Made by a program: the position numbers and the translations under genes. From G963677325 sp963810555 (GTDB taxonomy: Bacteria > Bacteroidota > Bacteroidia > Bacteroidales > Prolixibacteraceae): DNA of 64,000 bases. Positions 46,671 to 55,972 of the stretch are shown piece by piece. The notes under the pieces were generated by a model. It searched no databases. It had not been told where the DNA came from and worked only from the letters and a program-made list of their open reading frames with translations. Numbering within the stretch: position 1 is the stretch's first letter; every line of letters starts with the position of its first letter. The DNA lies in assembly GCA_963810555.1 (NCBI GenBank), contig CAWENX010000007.1, forward strand, positions 62,001-126,000. The letters are read 5' to 3'.

Positions 46671-47501
46671 CTATTGTACGGATGATGCCTTTAAAATATT
46701 ATCAATATTAATTCTCTCAATAACCGTTAATTTATTTGTCACATCATCGTAACGAGGTCTATACCAATTTTTTGATTTAAAATATTTTATCCACTTTTCT
46801 GTCTTGAAAATATATCCATGATCTGCAAAGATTTCATTCCGCATAATATCCAGTTCATTTTGACTATTTTCTTTTAATTCAAATAAATCAACAATTCTTA
46901 AAGAAGTTTGAGGATATAATCTGCCTTTTGATGGTTCAGACAATTCAACATTATAAAATCCCTGGCCGTTAATTACATAATAGGAATACTCAATTTTATA
47001 AACTTTTTCCTTTGAACCATCTGGATTGATTTTTACTTCTTCTTTCACTCTAAGTAAAGAATCTACTTCTTCCTCTTTGGCCTCAAGCAAAGAATCATTA
47101 ATCATATTTAATTCACATCGTAATCCTCCGTCGGCATCTAAAGCATTAGAACCAATACCTGCTGAATTATTTAACTTGCCATCATCTGAGAAGGACAAAA
47201 TAAAATAACTAGAAGTATAACCTCCCGGAGTTCCCATTACCTCAACTATTGCTATTGTACTTTTTTCTTTTTCAAATAATGTATCAGATCTTACCCCATT
47301 TATGTATTCGTTGTCTTTAAGGTCAATGTCCTTACCAAATACTCTTTGGCATAAATCCATAGGTATATCATTTTTTTCACCCTTCTTAATATTATTGAAG
47401 TAGGATTTGAACTCATTAAAATCAGTTTCTGAATTCACTTGTGAAAAGGAATTTAATGACATAATAAAAAATGTCATAAAAAATATAATTTTTGTCCTCA
47501 T
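46671..47501 (-). CDS. Secreted YARHG-domain protein, candidate immunity protein
   Basis: 276 residues with a signal peptide (TKIIFFMTFFIMSLNSFSQ). The C-terminal 60 residues match the YARHG domain: MRNEIFADHGYIFKTEKW, then KYFKSKNWYRPRYDDV. YARHG is an extracellular or peptidoglycan-associated domain of unknown function. The gene directly follows the NlpC/P60-type Rhs tip (78 bp) and so sits in the position of an immunity gene; that role is inferred. Intact reading frame, unlike most of its neighbours. Confidence 0.8.
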   Translation of the reverse strand: MRTKIIFFMTFFIMSLNSFSQVNSETDFNEFKSYFNNIKKGEKNDIPMDLCQRVFGKDIDLKDNEYINGVRSDTLFEKEKSTIAIVEVMGTPGGYTSSYFILSFSDDGKLNNSAGIGSNALDADGGLRCELNMINDSLLEAKEEEVDSLLRVKEEVKINPDGSKEKVYKIEYSYYVINGQGFYNVELSEPSKGRLYPQTSLRIVDLFELKENSQNELDIMRNEIFADHGYIFKTEKWIKYFKSKNWYRPRYDDVTNKLTVIERINIDNILKASSVQ

Positions 47502-47578
47502 CTTAAACTATTCAACATTAATCACTTAACTAAATTAATTCGCTCTTTTTATCAATTAGTTTTTTATTCTTTAATATT

Positions 47579-48448
47579 TTAATAAGGTGCAGGATTAAAT
47601 ATAGTTCCAAAATCATCACTCCACGGGGAACGCGGTGTTGCATCCTTATTGTATTCTACTCTCATTTTACCATACCCCTTCTTCTCAAGTTTATCAGTAT
47701 ATCTAAAGGGATGACCAATTATCCATTTTGAATTTGTTTTTAAATATCTTGGAGCAACTTGTTTTCCACTTCCTGGGGCATCGATTACTTCAAAAGAATA
47801 AACATTACCGTTCTTATCTATCTTCAATTTGCCGGTAGCAACCATAACATGAGTAGCAATAACAGCATTATCAAAAACTAAATCACCCTCTTTCAATTGA
47901 TTAAAATCGGAATGTAACAAAGCTAATCCATATGTTTGGGCAGTTTCGAAAGCTTTTAATTGTGGATCTGCTCCATCCGGCAAAGGGAGCATCCTTGTAT
48001 CAGGATCCGCATTAAATGATATTTTTGATAAACCTGAGCAATCAATACCGACAGACATTCCTTTTGGTACATACAAATTATTTATTGAGTAAATCTGTTT
48101 CTTAGATACAAAAAAATCATAGCGATTTTTGGGATATACTATACCTTGCATATTCCAACTTGCATATGCCATTTCACCCACCAACCGGCCAGTCATTGCA
48201 TTTACTAAATGGCCTCCTATATCAAATGGATTTTTGCCTCCCCATTCATACCATGTACCCATGTAAGATCTTGCGGCATTTGTAACATCCCAGGGAAAAT
48301 TGCCATCAGGGTCAACAAAACGAATTGGATTATTTAAGGAAAAAGCATAAGGGGTCATGAAAATAGAGTTTTCTGAAAGTTGATCTAAAACAAACCATCT
48401 CCCAATCATTGGGTCATAAAACCTTGCCCCGTAATCATATTCATCCAA
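47579..48448 (-). CDS. Rhs C-terminal tip with NlpC/P60-like toxin domain
   Basis: Begins with the end of the Rhs core (DEYDYGARFYDPMIGRW, then PYAFSLNNPIRFVDPDG) and continues with about 230 tip residues. The tip has GIDCSGLSKISFNADP, a catalytic Cys in the NlpC/P60 style, then LKEGDLVF and ATHVMVATGKLK with the candidate catalytic His. NlpC/P60 enzymes cleave peptidoglycan stem peptides, so this would act in the periplasm. The frame is separated from the upstream core fragment by one extra G near 48445. Followed by the exported YARHG protein as likely immunity partner. Confidence 0.8.
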   Translation of the reverse strand: MDEYDYGARFYDPMIGRWFVLDQLSENSIFMTPYAFSLNNPIRFVDPDGNFPWDVTNAARSYMGTWYEWGGKNPFDIGGHLVNAMTGRLVGEMAYASWNMQGIVYPKNRYDFFVSKKQIYSINNLYVPKGMSVGIDCSGLSKISFNADPDTRMLPLPDGADPQLKAFETAQTYGLALLHSDFNQLKEGDLVFDNAVIATHVMVATGKLKIDKNGNVYSFEVIDAPGSGKQVAPRYLKTNSKWIIGHPFRYTDKLEKKGYGKMRVEYNKDATPRSPWSDDFGTIFNPAPY

Positions 48449-48955
48449 GGGCTGTTGAGCTCAATACATCATCCTGCTTTTCTTTGCCGTTATACAGGTA
48501 TTTGTTGGTTCCGGCAGGTGAAAATGGGCGAATGTGCTTCCAAAAGGATAGTATTCTGCAACCTGTGTGGTTGTTGTTACCTCCGTTTGGCTGAAAGGTT
48601 ACCCTTGTGTTTCCGAGATGATCTTTCAAATGATACTCATAAACGTAAACACTTGAGGTTTTATTGACCAGACCTTCTTCAAAGAGGATATAGTTTAAGA
48701 CTTTATCGTTCTTGTAAACCATATTTCCGTAATAGTACTGGTAAGTGTTGTCTTTCATCTTCTTGGCCAGTTTTTAATACCTGCTAGCTTGGAGTAAAAA
48801 AATATAAGCAATATTATCCGAACTCTTTGCAATTGTTTTAGGCAAATTTAAAATATTGTACGTAAGGTCATTCCCCTTAATCCGTCGGTTAGGGTGTTTC
48901 CGTTCTGGTCATAAGTATAGCTCGTCCCGCTATTAATATTGGAAAGCTGGTTGGA
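48441..48955 (-). pseudogene. Degenerate duplicate of the Rhs core 3' part
   Basis: The piece 48758-48441 reads MKDNTYQYYYGNMVYKNDK, YHLKDHLGNTRVTFQPNGG, frameshifts, then SPAGTNKYLYNGKEKQDDV. DNA up to about 48955 stays similar to the full-length gene (48410-48955 against about 52850-53380), with several indels. It is the displaced core fragment that once preceded the NlpC/P60 tip. Shared DNA of this kind lets tips be swapped into the full gene by recombination in Rhs systems. Confidence 0.8.
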
Positions 48956-48978
48956 TTATTATTTAAAGATTTGTTATA

Positions 48979-49335
48979 CTATCTATCTAGAACGAAAATA
49001 CAATCATCTCCAATTAGTTTTACTTTCCCTCTAATCTTTAATTTAAAATTTATTTCTTGTCGTAAATATAAATCACCACCTTTTATGTTCTTTGAGCCAA
49101 TTAATTCAAGCGTCTTTCCATTTGGCAATAATCTCCATTTACCTTGTCCTTGAAATAACCCTCCTCTTTCTGTATATAAAAAAGTGCTATCTTTAAATAA
49201 AATTGTAGTATTTCCTACCATTGCTCCTTTATGACAAACATATCTTGAGTTATATAGACGCGATAAAGTTTTATCTAAAGAGGCACATCCTGAAAGAAGA
49301 GAAAAAAGCCAATAAAGTAATAATACTCTTTTCAT
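48979..49335 (-). CDS. Small lipoprotein, candidate immunity protein
   Basis: 118 residues from ATG 49335: lipoprotein signal (KRVLLLYWLFSLLSGCASLDK with lipobox LLSGC). The body is beta-rich (TTILFKDSTFLYTERGGLFQGQGKWRL, LELIGSKN), similar in style to small lipocalin-like proteins. It immediately follows the metallopeptidase tip (49337-49837); the start codon lies two bases past that stop. No enzymatic motif. The longer in-frame start at 49416 is inside the toxin gene and less likely. Confidence 0.7.
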   Translation of the reverse strand: MKRVLLLYWLFSLLSGCASLDKTLSRLYNSRYVCHKGAMVGNTTILFKDSTFLYTERGGLFQGQGKWRLLPNGKTLELIGSKNIKGGDLYLRQEINFKLKIRGKVKLIGDDCIFVLDR

Positions 49336-49336
49336 T

Positions 49337-49837
49337 CTATTTGTATATTGGATTATAAGGTAGTCTATAACTTTTATAAGGTGCATCATAGAGTAGATTG
49401 AACCTGCCTGTAGCATGGAATTCGATTAACGCCTGAGTTGAATTTACATTCAATGGACCACTTGGTAGATTACTATAAAGAAATTTTCCAGCATGATTCG
49501 TAAGTCCTCTAACATATGCTTCGGAAAGGCCGTACATATGAGAATTATGTGTAAAAGCAAATTGACGCGTAAACGCACTAACTTCATCAGTAATATCATA
49601 TAAAATTCCGGGACTACCTGTAGACTGAAAATCTATCTGACCTTTTTCAAATTGATATCCATGTACTAATTCATGCGCCAAACCTCCAACTCTTAAATAG
49701 GATTGAGAAACATTTATGTTAATAATACGATTCCCCTGCTCCTCGATATATGTACTAAAAGCTCGCAGTGTGCTGATGGTGATTTGCAATCGCCATCTTG
49801 TTAACACAGGATTTTCAATCCCGTTTCCTTCCTTCAT
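49337..49837 (-). CDS. Orphan toxin tip with HExxH metallopeptidase motif
   Basis: 166 residues. The zincin motif is GGLAHELVHGYQFEKGQIDF, followed by ITDEVSAFTRQFAFT with a possible third zinc ligand Glu. The later part (GLTNHAGKFLYSN) has no known match. It has no Rhs core in front of it, so it is a displaced C-terminal tip. Metallopeptidase toxins of this type are known among Rhs and other polymorphic toxins; the substrate is unknown. Confidence 0.65.
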   Translation of the reverse strand: MKEGNGIENPVLTRWRLQITISTLRAFSTYIEEQGNRIININVSQSYLRVGGLAHELVHGYQFEKGQIDFQSTGSPGILYDITDEVSAFTRQFAFTHNSHMYGLSEAYVRGLTNHAGKFLYSNLPSGPLNVNSTQALIEFHATGRFNLLYDAPYKSYRLPYNPIYK

Positions 49838-49905
49838 CTTTTAATTTCTGCTTATATCTAAATGCTTTACGGAAAATTTCTCAACCCAATATTACATAAA
49901 TTTTT

Positions 49906-50473
49906 TTAACTTCCAATATCAAAAAACTCATTTCGTTCCCAGTTATTAGCCATATCCTGAAGAGCAGGTGTCTCAAATGATTTTTGCTTTTTCAAAGCAA
50001 GACATGAGTCGCAGACTCGCGCCAGCGGGGGGGGGCAGTCATTTATTTTAGATAAAACATATTTATAATTTCTTTCTTTTTGTATTAGTTCAAGAATTTG
50101 TGATTTTTTCTCTTTGTAGAAATTAAAACAAAACACTGTATCTTTTGAAATAAATTTGATTCGATCACTCTCAGATTTAAAAGAAAATTCGATAACATCT
50201 TTTAATACAACCCAATTAAAATTACAAGTAACATTTTTAAAAAAAATTAATCTTGCCAAAGCTATTTGAATAAAAAATTATTTTGGGGCATGCTGCATAT
50301 GATATTGATTGCGAATCACTAATCTCTTGACAAATTAGCCAAGTACCTAAAAAGGATTCTCCAGTTTCGTTTATTTCCAAATCTCTATTTTCTATTTCAT
50401 CAATTTTATTCATATTTTCTAACTGAAAAAATGAAATAACGATTAATCCAATTAAATATAGTTGTAGTTGCAT
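49906..50473 (-). pseudogene. Small exported lipocalin-like protein, frameshifted (candidate immunity)
   Basis: The N-terminal frame 50473-50237 has a hydrophobic leader (LYLIGLIVISFF) and FLGTWLICQEISDSQS, then CPKIIFYSNSFGKINFF. The second frame (from about 50259 to 49906) continues FFKNVTCNFNWVVLKDVIEF. The two join at an A8 run (50239-50246). The 3' end contains GAGTCGCAGACTC and a run of nine G (50027-50035) that look like an inserted repeat and may have replaced the original C-terminus. Follows the second metallopeptidase tip. Confidence 0.6.
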
Positions 50474-50494
50474 TTGTTTAACTTTTTTAATTTT

Positions 50495-51440
50495 TTATTC
50501 CGTATGTTCTACATCTTCTCCATCCTTTTTATCTTTAGCTCTTTTGGGCTTATGTATTTGGTCTCTGGCTTTATTTTCATTATCTATTGCATCTCCAGTA
50601 TCACTTTTTACAATATAAGGAATTGCATGACCCAACAATTCATGCAATAAGATATCCATTGAGTCATATTTTAAGGGATTTCCATTTGTATCTTTAAGCC
50701 CTTCTAAGGGATTTCCTGAAATAATAACATCAGCTTCTTTTCCAACTATTTCTTTATTTAATTTTAAAACGCTCTTAACTGTTACCCCTCCACCAGCGTC
50801 ACTATTACACTCTTGTATTTCCTGTATCATCATAATAACCGAAAGAAATATTTATTTTACATTTAGATATCAATAGCTTCAATTAATCTATCCCTATAAT
50901 AAGCAGAATATTTTGAATCATCACCTGAAGATTTCGATAGGAACAGTTTTCCTGAATTGTCAAATGCGAATGTGCCTAATGCAGTACTATTTATCATTTT
51001 TAATATTTCTTTTCTGTCGTTGATATTTGGCGCAATAATTTCTTTCCATTTGATCAATATACTTTAAAGGATTATTGCAACATAAGCAAATGGTGATAAC
51101 TGAAAATACTTATCAGCCTTGGGATCTAACGTCATCCACCTCCCGATCTGCGGATCATAGAATCTTCTCCCTAATCATATTCATCCAGTGCAGTGGAGCT
51201 TAAGACCTCATTTGTTTTTACCTTCGTTGTAAAGATATTTGTTAATTCTCTGCAGGGGAAAGAGGTGAATAAGTACTTCCAAAGGGATAGTATTCCGCAA
51301 CTTGTGTCGTGGTGGTTGAACCACCGTTAGGCTGAAATGCAACACGGGTATTGCCAAGATGGTCTTTCAGATGGTATTCATAAACGTAAACACCTGAGGT
51401 TTTATTTACCAGCCCTTCTTCAAAGAGGATATATTTAGAC
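50495..51440 (-). pseudogene. Second displaced Rhs tip with HExxH motif, core and toxin frameshifted
   Basis: From 51440 downward, fragments of the Rhs core end are readable in several frames (GLVNKTSGVYVYEYHLKDHL, QVAEYYPFGSTYSPLSPA, CCNNPLKYID). They run into a tip: 51057-50863 (KEIIAPNINDRKEILKM, LSKSSGDDSKYSAYYRDRL) and 50833-50495 (MDILLHELLGHAIPYIVKSD, a zincin-like HExxH). At least four indels. It once was a core-plus-toxin cassette like the other orphan tips. Confidence 0.7.
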
Positions 51441-51461
51441 TTTGTCGTTCTTTAAACATTT

Positions 51462-52008
51462 TCAGATAATAAATATCTTTTGCTTTTCAAAATTATTAAA
51501 ACTATTTGAATCACTTGATATTTTATAATAATGCCTGTTATTAATGAATAAATCAATTTGTTTTCCTTTTATTACAATTTTAGATATTAAAAAGGGATCC
51601 AATTCTTTGGTATCTTTTTCCATAGTCTCCTTTGTAGAATCGTTATAAAAAACAAAAAGATATTTATCTGTACCAAGAGCGCCAGCTTCTATTTTTCCTC
51701 CCAATCTTTCAACCCTTGATATGATTGAAATAAATAAACTATTATTATCTAAACGGTTACTTACCCTTTAATTCAATAATATTTCTGGTATCATTAAATC
51801 CATCATATTTATAAATAAATTTACCATCACTATAAAATCGGAAACATTCAGCCACCCATGCCCCAATCAGTGGACTATTAATCTGCCATAAACCGACGAG
51901 AACAGATTTAGAAATAATTCCCTCTTTTTCTATTTTATTATCTTGTGCGACAGATTTGAAAATGGTTAATGAAATCAATAAAATACCAACTATTATTACT
52001 TTTTTCAT
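51462..52008 (-). pseudogene. Exported immunity candidate of the main Rhs toxin, frameshifted
   Basis: ATG 52008 overlaps the stop codon of the preceding toxin frame (TAATG), implying translational coupling. The first frame (to 51757) gives a signal peptide (KKVIIVGILLISLTIFKSVAQ) and VGLWQINSPLIGAWVAECF. Removing one A in GGTAAGTAACCG restores the continuation LDNNSLFISIISRVERLGG and the second frame to 51462. The product of about 180 residues has a lipocalin-like look (GLW start, beta-rich). No other function is suggested. Confidence 0.7.
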
Positions 52009-52874
52009 TACTTTAATATTTTTTGAAGTATCAATAAAGTTGCAGGGATATCAGTTCGTGCTGTGGGAATAGATTTAGGCGTAATAGTTGGACTAAGAGT
52101 GAAAAATACTAAATTCCCTACAGAACTTTGACCAAAAATAGATGAAGGATTACCTTGTTCATAAATTGGTAAGAAACGATTATTTGCCCCAACGTTTGCA
52201 ATTTCGCCTTTATCTAAGTTACTTCCAACTGAAAAACTTGCCATATGTCCATGAGAACTTCCTTTTAATCCCACAAGTCCTAAACCACCGGAAAGCGACG
52301 CATTTTGAGCTAATGATTTATCATTATTATTGATAAATAAAGATGATTCTTCCATCTGAGAAATCATACTATTAGCCATGCCGGTAATATTAAGAAGGCC
52401 TGTAGAATTATCGGTAGCAGAAGCAATAGCACTTAAGATATTTTGAGTACCGTAATTACAATATGAAGCATCCTCAGTTGGCATTAAAGCTGGGTTAGAT
52501 AAGTTTAAATTTTGTTGTTCTTGAATTAAAGTGGTTAAATTTACTGTGTTACTTTCCTGTAAAAAAGGCACACCACGATTTGCCTGAGACTCATTAAATC
52601 CGGTAAATTCATAATGCTTGTTGACACCTTTCCCCTTCATTTTATACTGTGCTGTTGATCCATCTTCAACATGTCTTTTCTTTTTATTATTTCTATTTTG
52701 ATCATCCTCATCCTCGAAATCGCTAAAATTCATCCCATCTGGATCAATAAATATAAAAGGATTATTTGCACAATAGATATAAGTGAAATATTTACTAATT
52801 TTCAGCCATTGGATCAATAGTTTGCCATCTCCCAATCTTCGGATCATAAAACCTTGCCCCGTAATCATATTCAT
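52008..52874 (-). pseudogene. C-terminal toxin tip of the main Rhs protein, out of frame by one base
   Basis: The formal frame starts at 52874, but its meaningful part begins near 52797, where it continues the core of the upstream frame: SKYFTYIYCANNPFIFIDPDGMNF. The following tip (about 250 residues) contains DASYCNYGTQNILSAI (candidate Cys), SSHGHMASFSVGS (candidate His) and GEIANVGANNRF. This arrangement recalls CHAP-like or Tae-like papain-fold peptidoglycan amidases; the assignment is by motif layout only. It overlaps the next gene by one base. Confidence 0.65.
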
Positions 52875-55497
52875 CCAAAGCTGTGCTGCTCAAGACATCA
52901 TCCTGCTTTTCCTTGCCGTTGTAAAGGTATTTGTTGGTCCCGGCAGGTGAAAGTGGCGAATAGGTACTGCCAAAGGGATAATATTCTGCAACCTGTGTGG
53001 TTGTTGTTGAACCTCCGTTTGGCTGGAAGGTTACCCTTGTATTGCCAAGATGATCTTTCAGATGGTATTCATAAACATAAACACCGGAGGTTTTATTTAC
53101 AAGCCCTTCTTCAAAGAGAATATAGTTTAAAGACTTGTCATTCTTGTAAACCATATTCCCGCAATAATACTGGTAGGTATTGTCTTTCATCTTCTTGGCC
53201 AGTTTTTCACCTGCTGCGGAGTAAATATAGGCAATATTATCCGAACTCTTTGCAATTGTTTTAGGCAAATTTAAAATATTGTACGTTAAGGTCATTCCCC
53301 TTAAACCGTCTGTTGTCGTGTTTCCGTTCTGATCATACACATAGCTTGTTCCTCCATTGATATTTAAGAGTTGGTTAGAAATTTGGCTTGAGCTATAATT
53401 GTAAGTATAGTTTGCCAGGTTATTCCCGTTCAGGTCGGTTCTGATAAGCGTCTTTATATTCCCATTCTTATCGTAAGTTAACGATTTCTCCTCGTATTTG
53501 CCGTTGTTCTGCCAACTGCCTGAATAATATCTGTAATCCCCAAGTGTAAGGCGGTTAATCCCGTCATAGGTAAACCTGTAACCCTGACGGCTTTTTTGCG
53601 TCGAATTCCAGACCATACCGGATATATTCCCGTTGTACTGAACGTCTGTGCTGGCCGTCAAGCCTGATTCGTAGGTTTGATACAATAGCCTTTCTCCAAA
53701 AAGATCTGCAGAAAGATTGTCCGGATTATTTATTGCCGTTAACCAGCCTCTTATATTATACGTGTAATCCACATTCTGCAGGTAATCATAAGGTGCCTTT
53801 TTATGCAGCTTTTTGGTCACAAGCTGACCTGTCTCGTTGTAGACATTCTCGGCTGTTGTTACCCTGCTGTCCCCACTAATCTCCTGTTCAACCTTGGTCA
53901 GCCTTCCTACCTGGTCATAGGTAAAATACTCGTTAACCGTCGAGGTAACGCTGTTAAAAGTCTGAACAATTTCCGTTCGGGTTGCCCTTCCCGTAAAATC
54001 ATACAGACTGGCAAGTGTTTCAACTCCACCTGATGATCCGTCATAAAGCGTCCTTCTTGCCTGGATCACCCGGTAACGGTCATCGTAGTAATTGGCCTGG
54101 TAAAGCCATTTGGCCGAAGCGGTAAATTCATTGCCATCCAGGACTTTCATCTTTATTCCCGTAACCTGTCCTTTCACGTTGTCAAGATAATGGGTGTTGC
54201 CGCTATTGTCCGAGTAGGTATCGATATCATAAGAACTGTTATAGCTTACAGCCGAACAACCGGTTATGCTGCTAAAGCCATAGTTATCGTAGTAGGTGAT
54301 GGTAAGGATATTGGTCTCTGCAACTGTCAGCCCTGCAAGGTAGCTGTTGTTTAAAGTATAGCCGATGTTCCCGCTTGACTGTGTCGACTCACACATTGTT
54401 CCCGGGGTGGGGTTTTTAAATGCATTTCTCAGTTGGGCCGCTGTCAGCGCTGTTGAGATTAACCCGGTTATTACCGGCCTGTTAAGGGTGTCGTACTTGG
54501 TGAAAAGCCATTTACCCGCTGCTCGTGCTACGCCATCCTGGGTCATGACAAGACGGTCCCGACGGTCGTAAACCATAGAGATTGAGTCTGCACCCGGAAG
54601 TTTTTTAACAATCATGCGATTCAGCCCGTCGTAGCGATATTGGTAACAAAGCTGGCTCAGTTCAGTTGATGTAACCGATCCGTCATCGGTTGCCTTGGGA
54701 GGAAAGACATAGCGTAACTGGTCATATTCATCGTAGACATAGTAGGTGGAAAGCTTCATCGTGTCCCTAAAGGCCCTTTTCAGTACGACCTTCCCGTGCT
54801 TGTCTTTGAACTCTTCGGTTTTACTGGAAGTACCTGAAGACTTGTTGTTATTCTCATCCCAGATGGTGGTCTTAAATAGCGTCTTTATATCATAGTATCC
54901 CCCATCCGTAAGCGAATTGTTTAAAACTTTCCAGAGCCTCACTTCGTTTGATGAAACATTAAAACCATACTCCATCTTAACCGAATGATCTGAAGAAGGT
55001 GTACTACTCGGCTGCCATGTCGCTCCCGGGGCTCCCTGTTTCATCACACGGTTAAGCGGCGAAAGCTCAAACTCGGTCTTGGCGTAGGCTTTCGAACCGT
55101 CTGTGCCGCCGTAGATGCCCGTGTAGTAACTGCTCTGCCCTGAAACAGGATCAGTCACAAATGCCCCGTTGCTGGTTCCAGTTATCGCATAGGGGAGGTA
55201 TTTCTTATCCTCCCGTCCGAAGACATCATAAACGATTGGGGTGACAATATCCTTGTTCGAAGGCGAGGCCTGCCACTGAACGGTCTGACAAGGCCTGCCA
55301 AGCCCGTCTAAGTACTGGATGATCTCGATCATAGCCCCGGCATCACCCGTGTTGGTCTGGGGAATAAGGGTATGAATATAATTCTTTTGTATTGTTGCCG
55401 AAGCTCTGGGCACCACGTCAGTGGCTTTACAATGCGGAATGAAAGCAAGAAAGGAAAGAAAAGTTCCTACTGGTATATATTTATAAATCTTTTTCAT
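52795..55497 (-). CDS. Rhs/YD-repeat toxin carrier protein, DUF6443 type
   Basis: 900 residues. N-terminal hydrophobic export signal (KYIPVGTFLSFLAFIPHC), then the DUF6443-like region (ASATIQKNYIHTLIPQTNTG, IQYLDGLGRPCQTVQW). A long YD-repeat stretch follows (VYDVFGREDKKYLPY, YDEYDQLRYVFPP, YDGLNRMIVKKLPG and more), forming the toxin cage, and then the Rhs core EYHLKDHLGNTRV to DEYDYGARFYDPKIGRW. The frame stops at 52795 directly after the core because of a one-base shift; the toxin continues in the next frame. Bacteroidota proteins of this kind are exported and deliver a variable C-terminal toxin. Confidence 0.88.
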   Translation of the reverse strand: MKKIYKYIPVGTFLSFLAFIPHCKATDVVPRASATIQKNYIHTLIPQTNTGDAGAMIEIIQYLDGLGRPCQTVQWQASPSNKDIVTPIVYDVFGREDKKYLPYAITGTSNGAFVTDPVSGQSSYYTGIYGGTDGSKAYAKTEFELSPLNRVMKQGAPGATWQPSSTPSSDHSVKMEYGFNVSSNEVRLWKVLNNSLTDGGYYDIKTLFKTTIWDENNNKSSGTSSKTEEFKDKHGKVVLKRAFRDTMKLSTYYVYDEYDQLRYVFPPKATDDGSVTSTELSQLCYQYRYDGLNRMIVKKLPGADSISMVYDRRDRLVMTQDGVARAAGKWLFTKYDTLNRPVITGLISTALTAAQLRNAFKNPTPGTMCESTQSSGNIGYTLNNSYLAGLTVAETNILTITYYDNYGFSSITGCSAVSYNSSYDIDTYSDNSGNTHYLDNVKGQVTGIKMKVLDGNEFTASAKWLYQANYYDDRYRVIQARRTLYDGSSGGVETLASLYDFTGRATRTEIVQTFNSVTSTVNEYFTYDQVGRLTKVEQEISGDSRVTTAENVYNETGQLVTKKLHKKAPYDYLQNVDYTYNIRGWLTAINNPDNLSADLFGERLLYQTYESGLTASTDVQYNGNISGMVWNSTQKSRQGYRFTYDGINRLTLGDYRYYSGSWQNNGKYEEKSLTYDKNGNIKTLIRTDLNGNNLANYTYNYSSSQISNQLLNINGGTSYVYDQNGNTTTDGLRGMTLTYNILNLPKTIAKSSDNIAYIYSAAGEKLAKKMKDNTYQYYCGNMVYKNDKSLNYILFEEGLVNKTSGVYVYEYHLKDHLGNTRVTFQPNGGSTTTTQVAEYYPFGSTYSPLSPAGTNKYLYNGKEKQDDVLSSTALDEYDYGARFYDPKIGRWQTIDPMAEN

Positions 55498-55520
55498 AGC
55501 GAGGTTAATTAAGATATTTA

Positions 55521-55967
55521 TTACTGATTTGTCTGCGTTAACTCAACCTTTTGCTGGGTAAAAACTGCTTTGCCCCCTTCAGCCGGCATACTTTTGTATA
55601 CCAGTGAAAGCGACACCTTTTCAGTCAAGGGATTTATATTCCCGATGGACGCGTTTATCTTTCCGTCCTGAACAGTAAAAACTGCCCCTGATTTTTGCGC
55701 TTCACCCTGTGTGATGAAAACAATCCGCTGTTCCTTCTTTTCACCGGGCTGTAAGGTCTTTTTTGAAATAACTGCCTTGACCTGGTAAGGCACTCCCTGT
55801 GCAGGCACCGGGATCACAGCCGAAGCTGTGACTAATCCGGCGCCTGTGGGACTATTCTGATCATTGGGCTTATACTGTAACGTTCCCTGTACAGCCTCCT
55901 GTCCAAGTACATTTCCTGACACGCAGAAAAGTATTGTGATCATCATTAAATATTGAAGTGTTCTCAT
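55521..55967 (-). CDS. Small secreted protein of the Rhs locus
   Basis: 148 residues with signal peptide (TLQYLMMITILFCVSGNVLGQ). The mature part is beta-rich (VSLSLVYKSMPAEGGKAVF) with no known domain. Lies 23 bp upstream of the Rhs gene and downstream of the broken large partner gene, all in one direction. The position suggests a cell-surface accessory of the toxin carrier. Confidence 0.75.
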   Translation of the reverse strand: MRTLQYLMMITILFCVSGNVLGQEAVQGTLQYKPNDQNSPTGAGLVTASAVIPVPAQGVPYQVKAVISKKTLQPGEKKEQRIVFITQGEAQKSGAVFTVQDGKINASIGNINPLTEKVSLSLVYKSMPAEGGKAVFTQQKVELTQTNQ

Positions 55968-55972
55968 ATCTG

